A stretch of 64,000 nucleotides of DNA. It comes from Lactobacillus sp. CBA3605. GTDB lineage: Bacteria > Bacillota > Bacilli > Lactobacillales > Lactobacillaceae. The position numbers and the translations under genes are program-made. The notes under the pieces are model-generated. The model was given only the letters and a program-made list of their open reading frames with translations, did not search any database and was not told the DNA's origin. The stretch covers positions 372,001-436,000 of the forward strand of contig NZ_CP027190.1 of the NCBI RefSeq assembly GCF_002970915.1, read 5' to 3'. Shown piece by piece: positions 15,873 to 25,536 of this stretch. Position 1 is the first letter of the stretch. Every line of letters starts with the position of its first letter.

Positions 15873-18138
15873 GGCCTGCTGTGCGTTGATAGAAATTACC
15901 TTCCTTCAAAAATGTTTGCCAGGTGCTTGCGCGACCGCCACCAAAACGATACGTAATCATCCCCTGCAACGCTGTTGAATACGTGATAATGTGTTGTTGT
16001 GCAAGCGTCGTCAACGTTTCCTGGTTGGGATGACCATACCGATTATGCCGGCCAACTGACAGAATTGCTCGGCGGACTTGTAACTGTTGTAAGGCCTGAT
16101 AATTTGAGGCCGTCTTACTACCATGATGTCCTAATTTTAACACATCCACTCTTAACATCGGATACCGAGCTACAATGGCACGCTCTCCAGCCTGATCCAG
16201 GTCACCAGTGAACATAAACTGCTGCCCCCCAAACCGCCCCGTTAGTACTAATGAATCAGCATTCTCTGCATGACCGGGCTGAAACGGATGGAGCGCAGTT
16301 AAGCCATCGGCAAACCGTTGTCCGGCAACGACTTCTCTAACCCGTGGTCGCCACTTCGCTTGTGCTAATAGTTGCTTAAATTTAGGCAAACCTGCCATGC
16401 CAGCCGGAACCACCACTTGTTGCACCTTAATCAGTTGCAACAATCGGCCTAAATCACCAATATGATCCACATCTTTATGCGATAAATAAACCGTATCCAG
16501 ATGATTCAGCCCTAGTTGATGCAAATAATTAACCGTAATCGTCTCAACTCGTGCTTGCGATTGCCCACCAGTTTGCCAGGCCGGTGTTGGAAAATGTAAG
16601 CGACCACCTGTATCAATCAGACTAACTTGTCGATTAAATGGCTGTCGGATTAAAATCGAATCACCTTGACCGATATCAATAAATTGTACTGCGCCACGTA
16701 ACGGCCAGCGAATACTCAAAATCAGCCCTAAATACGCTAATCCTAAGCGAATTGCCCAGCGTTTAGCGGGAGTCCGTAATAGCCATAGCGTGGTTAAAGT
16801 CAGCCCCCAAGCTAACCAGGGGACCGGGCGGCCTATCGTCAATAACCCTGGCAGTGTCCCGACCCAATCAATCCCTCGTTGAAAAAGAGCTAATCCTTGC
16901 TCACACCAAGTCGCAATTGTTAGCGAATATTGTCCTAGACTGGCGCCAATGATAGTCAATGGCAGTAACCCCCAACTAAATAGTGGCGCCACAATTAAAT
17001 TGACCAGCAGCGTCAATAGATGCCACTGGGCAGTTGCCGTTAAAATCACAGGCAAACTAAGCAGTTGCACCCAACCGCTTAACCGCCAAGCTGGCATTGG
17101 TGGCGCTAAAATCAAGAGCAATGCTAACCCATAACTTAATTGCCCACCTAATTGTAATAACACCAAGGGATTCGTCCAAATCCCGATTAACAAGGCCAGA
17201 CTCCACCCCGCTAATGCGCCACTAGCTTGCCGCGTTAGCAATTGCCAGCCCAGCGGTAACCAAGCAGTGATTACGGCACGTTGCAAGCTATCCGCGCCAC
17301 CGCCAAAGACCAAGTATACTGGCAATAAGCCTAATAGCCAATAATCAATCGCCGTCTGGCTCAAGTGTCCCCGAACTAGTACCCACCGCAACATCCTAAC
17401 CAGTAAAATCACATGGAGTCCTGACAAACTAAATAAGTGCATCAATCCCAACTGTTGCACGCTCGTCATTTGCGGCCGAAAATTAACCGGCCGTAGTCCC
17501 ACCAACAAGCTTTTAGCATATAATTGCAACGTCGGTGGTAACCGTTCCAATGTCAAGCTAAACTGTTGTCGCACTTGATGAATCCAGTCTAGACCACCTA
17601 GCCAACCAGTTCGTGGTGCCGAGGTTAAAGCCGTTATTTTTTTAATTGTTAATTGGCGATAAATACCTTGACTACGATAATAACTAGGCCCATCGAATTG
17701 ACCAGGATTGGTCGGTGGCCCAACCGGTGCTAGTTCGCCCACCACTTGCCACTGCGTCCGTTGCGTGATCTGACTTAACTGTTGCTTTTCAGCAGCTGAA
17801 GCTAGCCGACCATAGCTGATTAGCCGACCATGGACACTGGTTGCCAGCAACTGATACTGACCACCTTTAAACCTAATTTGGTCGGGTTGAACCGTAATCG
17901 ATAACGTAACCGTTTGTGGCATTTCGCCACTAATCTGAGCAAACTGTCGGTTTTTAAAAATCAACCAACCGGCCATGACCACCATGATACACACCGAGCC
18001 CATTAGTAGTCGCCGTTGTCGCATATAAATAAGTCGTAGTCCCCACAGACCTAACAACCCGGCTGCTGGCCATTGTTGTCCAACAAGCCAACTACTCAAT
18101 AAGCCACTACCAATGGCCGCAAAAAATAAGCCCCGCAA
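15850..18138 (-). CDS. comEC: ComEC/Rec2 DNA uptake channel protein
   Basis: ComEC forms the membrane channel for transforming DNA. The 762-residue protein has N-terminal membrane segments and DUF4131-like region (1-190), the competence domain with many membrane helices starting near YAKSLLVGLRP (about 205), and a C-terminal metallo-beta-lactamase domain with IDIGQGDSILIR, LSHKDVDHIGDL and LGHHGSKTASN. It appears intact. The start is a TTG immediately after the comEB stop (TAATTG) with no Shine-Dalgarno, so re-initiation is likely. Whether competence is active here cannot be told from sequence. Confidence 0.93.
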   Translation of the reverse strand: MRGLFFAAIGSGLLSSWLVGQQWPAAGLLGLWGLRLIYMRQRRLLMGSVCIMVVMAGWLIFKNRQFAQISGEMPQTVTLSITVQPDQIRFKGGQYQLLATSVHGRLISYGRLASAAEKQQLSQITQRTQWQVVGELAPVGPPTNPGQFDGPSYYRSQGIYRQLTIKKITALTSAPRTGWLGGLDWIHQVRQQFSLTLERLPPTLQLYAKSLLVGLRPVNFRPQMTSVQQLGLMHLFSLSGLHVILLVRMLRWVLVRGHLSQTAIDYWLLGLLPVYLVFGGGADSLQRAVITAWLPLGWQLLTRQASGALAGWSLALLIGIWTNPLVLLQLGGQLSYGLALLLILAPPMPAWRLSGWVQLLSLPVILTATAQWHLLTLLVNLIVAPLFSWGLLPLTIIGASLGQYSLTIATWCEQGLALFQRGIDWVGTLPGLLTIGRPVPWLAWGLTLTTLWLLRTPAKRWAIRLGLAYLGLILSIRWPLRGAVQFIDIGQGDSILIRQPFNRQVSLIDTGGRLHFPTPAWQTGGQSQARVETITVNYLHQLGLNHLDTVYLSHKDVDHIGDLGRLLQLIKVQQVVVPAGMAGLPKFKQLLAQAKWRPRVREVVAGQRFADGLTALHPFQPGHAENADSLVLTGRFGGQQFMFTGDLDQAGERAIVARYPMLRVDVLKLGHHGSKTASNYQALQQLQVRRAILSVGRHNRYGHPNQETLTTLAQQHIITYSTALQGMITYRFGGGRASTWQTFLKEGNFYQRTAGHAGPSAR

Positions 18139-18624
18139 TTAGTTATTTTTTAATAAAATTTGATCCAAACTTAATTTATCTAAGTCAGCTTGGTCAAATT
18201 TAACTTGTTGTAATTCGACTTGCTTACGTTCAATTAATGACATCGCATAAGCGTCATTATGATAATTTCGTAAATAATGAATTTTTTTAATCCCAGCCTG
18301 CAATAACATTTTGGTACATTGCAAACAAGGAAAATCTGTCACGTAAATTTCAGCACCGTCCGTGGCGGCACCAAACTTAGCACACTGTAAAATAGCATTC
18401 ATTTCTGCATGAATCGTTCGCATACAATGCCCGTCAACTAAATAACATCCTTCATCAATACAATGGACATCGCCTGAAACTGAGCCATTATACCCACCCG
18501 CAATAATGCGTTTATCCCGCACGATAGTTGCACCAACTGATAATCGTTCACACGTACTGCGCGTTGATAACAGTACCGCCTGCATCATAAAATATTGATC
18601 CCATGGAATTCGTTGATCTTGCAT
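18139..18624 (-). CDS. comEB: ComEB, dCMP/deoxycytidylate deaminase family
   Basis: The 161-residue protein is a zinc-dependent deaminase of the dCMP deaminase family; in B. subtilis ComEB is not needed for transformation although it is in the com operon. Zinc and catalytic residues are visible as HAEMNAI and PCLQC, plus the extra CIDEGCYL insert with cysteines and histidine. The start at ATG 18624 is 8 bases after GTGAGG. It sits between comEA and comEC, as is standard. Confidence 0.92.
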   Translation of the reverse strand: MQDQRIPWDQYFMMQAVLLSTRSTCERLSVGATIVRDKRIIAGGYNGSVSGDVHCIDEGCYLVDGHCMRTIHAEMNAILQCAKFGAATDGAEIYVTDFPCLQCTKMLLQAGIKKIHYLRNYHNDAYAMSLIERKQVELQQVKFDQADLDKLSLDQILLKNN

Positions 18625-18677
18625 TAATTTTGCCTCACTTTCAATGACCGTAGTATACCAAATAGCAGACAATCCGC

Positions 18678-19430
18678 CTAGACCGTGAGCTGATCACGGA
18701 ATTTTTCTAACGTTTTATCGCCAATTCCACTGACTTGCTTCAAATCGTCAACACTTTTAAACCCACCATGCGTGTCACGATAGGCAATAATTCTTTCTGC
18801 CTTCTTTTGCCCGACTCCGGCTAACTGCTGTAATGCACTGACATCCGCCGTATTTAAATTAATCGGCCCCGTACTTGTACTAGCATTGGCCTGACTGGGC
18901 ACCGTCGTTGCAGCCTGACTTATACCATTACCGCTAGCTACTGAACTGGCACTGGCACCTGCTGGTTGTTTAGCAGTGGCTGGCACCTGTTCACCTTTTA
19001 CTGGCACATAAACAACTTGTTGATCGGTAACCTTGGCAGCTAGATTAAGTTGGGTCTGATCGGCTTGAGGTTGTAACCCTTTCGCTAAAGCAATTACATC
19101 CGCAATTCGAGTTGTGGCCTGTACCTGATAAAGACCTGGCTGGTTGACCGCACCTTTAACATCAACATACAATGGTCCTACCGAACTAGCCGTAGCATTA
19201 GCCGGCGGTGTGGCAATGCTACTACTGCTAACTAAGGCAGGTGAACTGCTATGCTGACTGGCAACTGGTTGCGATTGACTGCTTAGCGCATCATCGGCTA
19301 CTGGTGCTGGCGCTCTTGGAGATTGCAAACTCATCATCAGTCCAATACTAACCACGCCTAAACTCAAGCCACCTAGGGCAATGGCAACCCACCGATGGCC
19401 TTTTAGCCATGCTAAAATTTCTAATCCCAT
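18678..19430 (-). CDS. comEA: ComEA, competence DNA-binding protein
   Basis: ComEA is the membrane-anchored DNA receptor for transformation. The 250-residue protein has one N-terminal membrane segment (about 14-36), a Ser/Ala/Pro-rich spacer, an SLBB domain (LYVDVKGAVNQPGLYQV, about 90-150), a second Ser/Ala spacer and a C-terminal helix-hairpin-helix pair (NLNTADVSALQQLAGVG, FKSVDDLKQVSGIG). ATG 19430 follows GGGAGG. The promoter at 19464-19491 starts right after the terminator of the upstream gene. It heads comEA-comEB-comEC-holA. Confidence 0.95.
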   Translation of the reverse strand: MGLEILAWLKGHRWVAIALGGLSLGVVSIGLMMSLQSPRAPAPVADDALSSQSQPVASQHSSSPALVSSSSIATPPANATASSVGPLYVDVKGAVNQPGLYQVQATTRIADVIALAKGLQPQADQTQLNLAAKVTDQQVVYVPVKGEQVPATAKQPAGASASSVASGNGISQAATTVPSQANASTSTGPINLNTADVSALQQLAGVGQKKAERIIAYRDTHGGFKSVDDLKQVSGIGDKTLEKFRDQLTV

Positions 19431-19463
19431 AATAACCTCCCTTATAGTCATCAACTACGTGGA

Positions 19464-19491
19464 AGATTAGCCTTTCGTTTTAACTTCGCAA
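19464..19491 (-). promoter_or_regulatory. Promoter of the comEA operon
   Basis: TTGCGA (19486-19491) and TAATCT (19464-19469) on the minus strand are 16 bases apart. The -35 touches the T-run of the preceding terminator. No ComX-type combox (TACGAATA) was seen, so this looks like an ordinary sigma-A promoter. Confidence 0.5.
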
Positions 19492-19520
19492 AAAAGGGAC
19501 CGGTTTCCCACCGAATCCCT
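19489..19520 (-). terminator. Terminator of ylbG-rsmD-coaD-sepM-like operon
   Basis: On the minus strand AGGGA...TCCCT with inner CCGGT pairing is followed by six T residues, overlapping the stop codon of the protease gene. Confidence 0.7.
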
Positions 19521-20562
19521 AATGTCGTGCTAAATAATTAACTGCTTGCTTAAATGACGTTACTGGTACGACCCGTAATTTAGGCGCATAACGTTTAGCC
19601 GTCGCCTTTGCAACCTGATAATTGGTTTGATGCCCATCCTCTAATGCTAAGATGGCCTTTGTCGGCTTCACATAAGGGGCTAAAAAGATTGTCGCACCTG
19701 CTTTTTTAGCTGCAATAATTTTTTTATCAATGCCACCAATTTCACCGACTGACCCATCCGCCCCAATCGTTCCAGTTCCAGCAATCTTACGACCACGCCG
19801 TAAATTCTGATTGGTTAGTTGTTGATAGATTTGGAGACTGAACATTAACCCTGCCGAAGGTCCCCCAATTTCACCCGGATTAACCTTGACCGGAATTTTA
19901 GTTGTTACTTTAACATTATCGGTCAATGCAATCCCAATTCCAGCACGCTTAGTACTTAATTTAATTAATGGCGCAGTGAACTGTTTAGTGTGCCCATTAT
20001 GCCGATACGTAATAGTCACCGACCTGCCGATACCTTGTTTCGCAATATAGGTCTGATAACCTTGTGCATTAGTAAAATGACGGCCATCGACTTTGGTAAT
20101 CGTATCGCCCACTTTGACCGCTCGTTTAAATTTAGAGTTTGCTTGAACTGCCAAAACATAAATACCACGATAAGTTTTATGAGTCGTTTGCTTAGCTGCC
20201 TGATAGGCCGTTGCAATCGCTTCATTAATTGCACTTTGCATATAAAAGGTCTGGACCTTGTCGTAAGTAGCATCATCCTCGCCCCCGCTAATCTCAGCCG
20301 CACTAACGACGGAATAATGTGGGTTTAGTTGCGCATATAACCACGTAATCGGCCGTGCTTTTGCCAAGGTAACCGAAGTCAACATAAATTTACCAGCCCG
20401 CTTGTCTGGATGCCCCTTAACTGTGACCAACGATTTCAAGTTATTAGCACTCCCGGGGCCTTCAATATAATCTGGTAAAGGCACTAAAAAAAGCCCTAAT
20501 ACGACGATTACTACTAAAATGCCTATCCAATAACGATGGATAAATTGGCGCACATTTTTCAT
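19519..20562 (-). CDS. SepM-like PDZ and Lon-type serine protease
   Basis: The 347-residue membrane-anchored protease has a membrane segment (about 12-30) followed by PDYIEGPGSANNL, a PDZ domain (about 125-200, VGDTITKVDGRHF) and a Lon-type proteolytic domain with the serine in GGPSAGLMFSL and lysine in GGIDKKIIAAKKAG. SepM trims a competence pheromone in Streptococcus; here the substrate is unknown. It starts on the last base of the coaD stop (TAATG), so the genes are coupled. It is conserved next to coaD and rsmD in Firmicutes (YlbL). Confidence 0.9.
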   Translation of the reverse strand: MKNVRQFIHRYWIGILVVIVVLGLFLVPLPDYIEGPGSANNLKSLVTVKGHPDKRAGKFMLTSVTLAKARPITWLYAQLNPHYSVVSAAEISGGEDDATYDKVQTFYMQSAINEAIATAYQAAKQTTHKTYRGIYVLAVQANSKFKRAVKVGDTITKVDGRHFTNAQGYQTYIAKQGIGRSVTITYRHNGHTKQFTAPLIKLSTKRAGIGIALTDNVKVTTKIPVKVNPGEIGGPSAGLMFSLQIYQQLTNQNLRRGRKIAGTGTIGADGSVGEIGGIDKKIIAAKKAGATIFLAPYVKPTKAILALEDGHQTNYQVAKATAKRYAPKLRVVPVTSFKQAVNYLARH

Positions 20563-21047
20563 TAGCCCTGCCTCTGTAACCGTTGTTGTAGCTTAATTGC
20601 AACAGCGGTCGGCACATAGGTCGAAATATCCGTGCCCATTTTAGCGATTTCCTTAATTAAACTCGACGAAAAATAAGCATACGGTGGCCGAGCAACCAAG
20701 CAAACTGTCTCAATCGTGGCATTTAAGGATTGATTCATCCAAGCAATATCTCGTTCGTAACCAAAATCCTGTTCATTACGTAAGCCACGAACTAAGACTG
20801 TGGCCTGTTCTGCGGCCATAAAATCGACTGTCAGACCAGTGGCCGCCTTAACTTGGACATTGGGCAAGTCCTGCACTTCAGCCGCAATCATGGCAACTTT
20901 CTCAGCGGGTGTAAATAGTGCTTGCTTACTGGTATTGACCATCACCGCTACGATTAATTGATCAAATAATCGACTCGCCCGTTGGATTAAATCTAAATGG
21001 CCGCGCGTAATCGGATCAAAACTACCAGGAAAAACCGCAATTGTCAT
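20562..21047 (-). CDS. coaD: Phosphopantetheine adenylyltransferase
   Basis: CoaD transfers AMP to 4'-phosphopantetheine, the penultimate CoA step. The 161-residue protein opens with the nucleotidyltransferase motif FPGSFDPITRGHLDLI and carries VRGLRNEQDFGYERDIAWMN and the C-terminal YFSSSLIKEIAKMG motif. Length is standard. GGAGG lies before the ATG inside the end of rsmD, which is only 3 bases away. All catalytic motifs are present. Confidence 0.97.
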   Translation of the reverse strand: MTIAVFPGSFDPITRGHLDLIQRASRLFDQLIVAVMVNTSKQALFTPAEKVAMIAAEVQDLPNVQVKAATGLTVDFMAAEQATVLVRGLRNEQDFGYERDIAWMNQSLNATIETVCLVARPPYAYFSSSLIKEIAKMGTDISTYVPTAVAIKLQQRLQRQG

Positions 21048-21050
21048 GGA

Positions 21051-21614
21051 CTAGGCCTCCACTTCTACTTTTTGATAAATCGTAATGACTGTAATCCCAT
21101 ACGTTTGCCGCCGAACCAGTTCAAAACCGGGAATCATCGTCGGCAACTCAGCTGTCGTGTCCGTTTCACAAACAATCCGACAGCCCGGATTTAATAACCC
21201 TAGTGAATCAATCGTTTGAATGGTCTTCACAATTTGTTGCTTAGCATAGGGCGGATCTAAAAAGACCATATCAAACCGTTGCTGCTGAGCGGCCAAATGG
21301 GACATTAACCGCTGCGCATCCCCCTTTATAATCTCAAATTTTTCTGAGGATTTGGTCACTGCGACGTTATCCTTAATTGTCTTAATGGCTTGATACTGTC
21401 GATCAATTAAAACAGCTGCATCCATGCCGCGTGACACCGCTTCAATACTCAAGCCACCGCTACCCGCAAACAAATCTAATGCGCGGCCACCATCAAAATA
21501 AGGCCCAATCATATTAAAAACAGCTTCTTTAACTTTATCTGTGGTTGGTCGGGTTTGCATGCCCGGTACTGCCTTTAAGCGCCGACCACCAAAATCACCT
21601 GCTACAATCCGCAT
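21051..21614 (-). CDS. rsmD: 16S rRNA (guanine(966)-N(2))-methyltransferase
   Basis: RsmD methylates G966 of 16S rRNA during 30S assembly. The 187-residue protein begins MRIVAGDFGGRRLKAVPGMQTRPTTDKV-like, holds the SAM motif DLFAGSGGLSIEAVSRG and the catalytic DPPY in MVFLDPPYAKQQI. Gene order ylbG-rsmD-coaD matches other Firmicutes. The start at 21614 fits the family N-terminus. Confidence 0.95.
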   Translation of the reverse strand: MRIVAGDFGGRRLKAVPGMQTRPTTDKVKEAVFNMIGPYFDGGRALDLFAGSGGLSIEAVSRGMDAAVLIDRQYQAIKTIKDNVAVTKSSEKFEIIKGDAQRLMSHLAAQQQRFDMVFLDPPYAKQQIVKTIQTIDSLGLLNPGCRIVCETDTTAELPTMIPGFELVRRQTYGITVITIYQKVEVEA

Positions 21615-21629
21615 ATACTTTCACCAACT

Positions 21630-21929
21630 TTAATCATCATCATCTTCGGGTGCCACACCAGTTTGGGGTTTAAAGAAGCCTTGATCCACTCGTTCACCAA
21701 AGTTCATATCAACATCTGGTCGGTAAGATGGTTCGACCCGCCGAACAAAATTGAGTTTTCTTAAGCGAACAGTTACTGGTTGCACTTGGCTTTCATCTAA
21801 ATAAATCACAACATAATGGCCGCGGCGCGATTGATATTGAATATTGCCAAAACGTTTCAATTGACGCACCTGTTTCATTGAATGCAAATAAACAATCAAT
21901 GAGCGACGTGGTTTTACGGTAAATTCCAT
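21630..21929 (-). CDS. YlbG family protein (DUF2129)
   Basis: This 99-residue protein belongs to the small YlbG family of Firmicutes, of unknown function, with an RNA-binding-like alpha/beta fold. Characteristic residues are RRSLIVYLHSMKQVRQLKRFGNIQY, HYVVIYLD and VRRVEPSYRPD. The C-terminus is acidic (EDDDD). It is the first gene of the ylbG-rsmD-coaD-protease operon, with GAGGTG ahead of the start and a promoter at 21966-21994. Confidence 0.88.
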   Translation of the reverse strand: MEFTVKPRRSLIVYLHSMKQVRQLKRFGNIQYQSRRGHYVVIYLDESQVQPVTVRLRKLNFVRRVEPSYRPDVDMNFGERVDQGFFKPQTGVAPEDDDD

Positions 21930-21965
21930 CGAACGGTCACCTCTTTTAACTTTCTATCTTTTTAA

Positions 21966-21994
21966 ATGTTAGGCTAGATTAGAAGTTTCGTCAA
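21966..21994 (-). promoter_or_regulatory. Promoter of the ylbG operon
   Basis: TTGACG (21989-21994) and TAACAT (21966-21971) on the minus strand are 17 bases apart, about 37 bases before the ylbG start. Confidence 0.7.
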
Positions 21995-22036
21995 CTAAGA
22001 GTATGGCGATAACTTAAGTTTCATTTCGTTGACCAC

Positions 22037-22069
22037 TAAAAAAGCCTGAGAGGCGCTCATCTCAGACTT
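22037..22069 (-). terminator. Terminator of ftsW-pyc
   Basis: On the minus strand AGTCTGAGA pairs with TCTCAGGCT and is followed by six T residues, right after the pyc stop. Confidence 0.85.
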
Positions 22070-22077
22070 AATTTAGG

Positions 22078-25000
22078 TTATTTAGGTAACACTTCTAATA
22101 ACAGATCATCCGTTTGAATGACATCGCCAGCTTGAACATAGACGTGTTCAATCACGCCAGCTTCCGGTGCTTGAATCGTCGTTTCCATCTTCATGGCTTC
22201 CGTTACGAGCAACGGTTCACCTTTCTTAACTGTCTGGCCTTTTTTAACCAACAACTTTAAGACTGAGCCACTCATCGTTGCCCCAACTTCATTTTCATTC
22301 GTTGGTTCAGCCTTGCGCGTGCTGGCAGCCGTTTGGTGCACGGCATTGTCTTTAATCGTGATTTCTTGGCTTTGCCCATTGACACTAAAGTACAAAGTCC
22401 GCATACCATCAACATCAGGATCGCTTAACTGATTTAATTTCAAAATCATGACTTTTCCTTTAGCTAACGTGACATTTACGGTTTCACCTAAACGCATGCC
22501 TTGGAAGAAGGTCGGTGTATCTAATAGTGAAACGTGCCCATATTGCTTATGTTGCGCCTGATAGTCTAGAAAGACTTTCGGATATAAGAGATAGCTCAAA
22601 ACTTCTTGCTTCGACGGTGTATGTCCGATTAATTTAGCTAAAGCCGTTTTAGTTGCTTCAAAATCAGCAGGCTTCGCCAAGCTACCTGGTCGGACCGTTA
22701 ATGCCGGATGGCCCTTCAAAATGATTTTTTGTAGTTTTTCTGGGAACCCGCCGACTGGTTGACCAAGATTACCAGCAAAGAAATTAATAACCGACTCAGG
22801 GAAGTCTAACTTCTCCCCATGATCGTAAATATCAGCCGTCGTCAACTGGTTTTCCACCATGAATAAGGCCATATCACCGACCACTTTTGAACTTGGCGTC
22901 ACTTTAATGATATCGCCAAATAAGTCATTGACCGTGGCATACATTTGTTTAACTTCTTCCCAACGATCGCCTAACCCTAAGGCTTTGGCTTGTTGTTGTA
23001 AGTTAGAGTATTGGCCGCCTGGCATTTGCGTTTGATAGATATCAGTTTGCGGTCCGGTCATCCCATTAGAGAAGTCCTGATAATAAGGGCGAATCCCTTG
23101 CCAGTAACGATTAATCGCTTCAACCTGGTTAATGTCGACTTGCGGTTGCCGGTCATTATGTGCCAAGGCATAATAAAGGGAGCTCATCGATGGTTGACTA
23201 GTCGTCCCAGATAGGGCACTGGCGGCCACATCGACCACATCGACGCCAGCATCAACAGCTCGCGCATAGGTAAAGATACCATTGCCAGTTGTATCATGTG
23301 TATGCAAGTGCACTGGGATGTCCAGGGCATCCTTTAAAGTGGCTACTAATTCATACGCAGCCTCTGGCTTCAAGACACCAGCCATATCTTTAATCGCAAT
23401 TATATCCGCACCAACTGATTGCAACTCTAACGCTAATTGCCGATAGTAAGCTAACGAGTACTTCTGCTGATGAGGGTCCATGATATCGCCCGTATAACAG
23501 ATTGTTGCTTCAGCAATTTTGCCTGTTTCCTTAACTGCCAAAATACTTTTTTCCATTTGCGGTAGCCAGTTTAAACTGTCAAAAATCCGGAAAACATCAA
23601 TCCCGCTATGCGCCGCTTCTAGAATAAATTCCCGAATGACATTATCAGGATAATTCTGATAACCAACCGCATTACTCCCACGGAATAGCATCTGAAGTAA
23701 TGTCCGTGGCATCGCTTGCCGTAGCTTTTTCAACCGATCCCATGGATTTTCATTTAAGAATCTAAAGGCAACGTCAAACGTCGCCCCGCCCCACATTTCG
23801 TAAGAGAAGAGTTGTGGCAATGCCTTTTGTGACGCCGCAGCAACGGCTAACATATCTTTAGTCCGCATCCGAGTCGCAAATAAGCTCTGATGCGCATCTC
23901 GCATGGTCGTATCCGTCAGTAAAACATCCTTTTGACCCAACAACCAGTCCTGTAAGCCAGAAACGCCCTGCGCATCTAAAACATCCTTAGCCGTCACAAT
24001 CTTTTTAGACAGTGGGGCAAAATTATCTTGAAACTCGACGTCTGGATAGTATTTCTTAGCATGTTGTGCTACATCAGCAAACCCATTAACGGTCACGTTG
24101 CCAATATACTTCAACATCTTATCTTCTTGTTGGGTGCCCTCAGGAAATTTAAAGAGTTCCGGTGTCATATCAATAAAGCGGGTATTGGCCTGACCGGCTT
24201 GAAATGTCGGGTGATCGATCACATTTAACATAAATGGAATGTTGGTCTTAACCCCGCGAATATCAAATTCAACTAACACGCGCCGCATTTTATGCACTGC
24301 TGCCTTAAAATTACGAGCGACAACACAGGCTTTAACTAATAAGGAGTCAAAGTATGGTGTCACAATTGCACCTGAATACGTATTCCCAGCATCTAACCGG
24401 ACGCCATTCCCACCAGGAGAACGATACGTTTCGATGCGGCCAGTATCTGGCATAAAGTCATTGGCCGGATCTTCAGTGGTTACCCGACATTGAATGGCAA
24501 CCCCCGTGTATGTTAAATCTGATTGTTGTGGTAAATGCAGGTCTTTAAATAAATCGCCACCTTGGGCAATTTTTAGTTGGGCGTGGACAATATCAATTTC
24601 GGTAATCATTTCCGTCACGGTATGTTCAACTTGAACCCGCGGGTTAACTTCCATGAAGTAGAATTGATCCCCTTCGACTAAGAATTCAACCGTTGCAGCA
24701 TTCAAATAATGGACGTGTTGCATTAAACGCACCGCTGCCTCACAAATACGTTGTCGTAATGCTACTGGCAATGAAACAGCTGGTGCAAATTCAATCACCT
24801 TTTGGTTCCGCCGTTGCACTGAACAGTCTCGTTCAAATAAATGTAACATGTTCCCATGCGCATCCCCTAAAATCTGTACTTCAATGTGCTTTGGATGTGC
24901 AATAAATTTTTCTAAGTAAATTTCATCATCGCCAAAAGATTGCATGGCTTCAGAACGCGCTCGGTCAAAGGCTTCTTGTAACTCTGAAGCCGCCCGGACG

Positions 25001-25509
25001 ATACGCATCCCACGACCGCCACCACCCATAGCCGCTTTGATCATAATGGGAAAGCCATATTTTTGAGTGAATTGGAGTGCTTCATTCAAGCTGGTAACTG
25101 GGTGCGTGGTACTAGGAATTGACGCGACCCCAGCTTCCTGAGCGACCTGTTTAGCGGTAATCTTATCACCGAACATCTCTAAATGTTCGGGTTTAGGCCC
25201 CACAAAAGTTAACCCTTCTTCAGCACAGCGACGTGCAAAGGTCGCATTTTCTGACAAGAAGCCATACCCAGGATGAATCGCATCAACTTGATTTTCTTTG
25301 GCAATTCGAATAATGTCTTCGATATCCAAGTAAGCCGCAATTGGGGCTTGACCTTCACCAACCAAGTACGCCTCATCCGCTTTAAAACGATGTACCGAAA
25401 ATTCGTCCTCTTTAGCATAAATCGCAACGGTTTGTAGGCCTAATTCATGACAAGCCCGAATGACCCGCGTCGCAATTTCACCACGATTAGCAATCAATAC
25501 TTTTTTCAT
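22078..25509 (-). CDS. pyc: Pyruvate carboxylase
   Basis: This biotin enzyme makes oxaloacetate from pyruvate and bicarbonate, feeding aspartate and thus DapA. The 1143-residue chain has the biotin carboxylase half (KKVLIANRGEIATRVIRAC, ATP loop MIKAAMGGGGRGMR, FMEVNPRVQVEHTVTE), the carboxyltransferase domain (LLTDTTMRDAHQSLFATRMR, HLHTHDTTGNG) and the C-terminal biotinyl domain with VTEAMKMET. I place the start at ATG 25509, 7 bases after GAGGAG; an upstream ATG at 25524 lies before that site. ftsW is 27 bases upstream and likely shares the transcript. Confidence 0.97.
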   Translation of the reverse strand: MKKVLIANRGEIATRVIRACHELGLQTVAIYAKEDEFSVHRFKADEAYLVGEGQAPIAAYLDIEDIIRIAKENQVDAIHPGYGFLSENATFARRCAEEGLTFVGPKPEHLEMFGDKITAKQVAQEAGVASIPSTTHPVTSLNEALQFTQKYGFPIMIKAAMGGGGRGMRIVRAASELQEAFDRARSEAMQSFGDDEIYLEKFIAHPKHIEVQILGDAHGNMLHLFERDCSVQRRNQKVIEFAPAVSLPVALRQRICEAAVRLMQHVHYLNAATVEFLVEGDQFYFMEVNPRVQVEHTVTEMITEIDIVHAQLKIAQGGDLFKDLHLPQQSDLTYTGVAIQCRVTTEDPANDFMPDTGRIETYRSPGGNGVRLDAGNTYSGAIVTPYFDSLLVKACVVARNFKAAVHKMRRVLVEFDIRGVKTNIPFMLNVIDHPTFQAGQANTRFIDMTPELFKFPEGTQQEDKMLKYIGNVTVNGFADVAQHAKKYYPDVEFQDNFAPLSKKIVTAKDVLDAQGVSGLQDWLLGQKDVLLTDTTMRDAHQSLFATRMRTKDMLAVAAASQKALPQLFSYEMWGGATFDVAFRFLNENPWDRLKKLRQAMPRTLLQMLFRGSNAVGYQNYPDNVIREFILEAAHSGIDVFRIFDSLNWLPQMEKSILAVKETGKIAEATICYTGDIMDPHQQKYSLAYYRQLALELQSVGADIIAIKDMAGVLKPEAAYELVATLKDALDIPVHLHTHDTTGNGIFTYARAVDAGVDVVDVAASALSGTTSQPSMSSLYYALAHNDRQPQVDINQVEAINRYWQGIRPYYQDFSNGMTGPQTDIYQTQMPGGQYSNLQQQAKALGLGDRWEEVKQMYATVNDLFGDIIKVTPSSKVVGDMALFMVENQLTTADIYDHGEKLDFPESVINFFAGNLGQPVGGFPEKLQKIILKGHPALTVRPGSLAKPADFEATKTALAKLIGHTPSKQEVLSYLLYPKVFLDYQAQHKQYGHVSLLDTPTFFQGMRLGETVNVTLAKGKVMILKLNQLSDPDVDGMRTLYFSVNGQSQEITIKDNAVHQTAASTRKAEPTNENEVGATMSGSVLKLLVKKGQTVKKGEPLLVTEAMKMETTIQAPEAGVIEHVYVQAGDVIQTDDLLLEVLPK

Positions 25510-25536
25510 CAGAATTCTCCTCATTTCCAGATTAAA

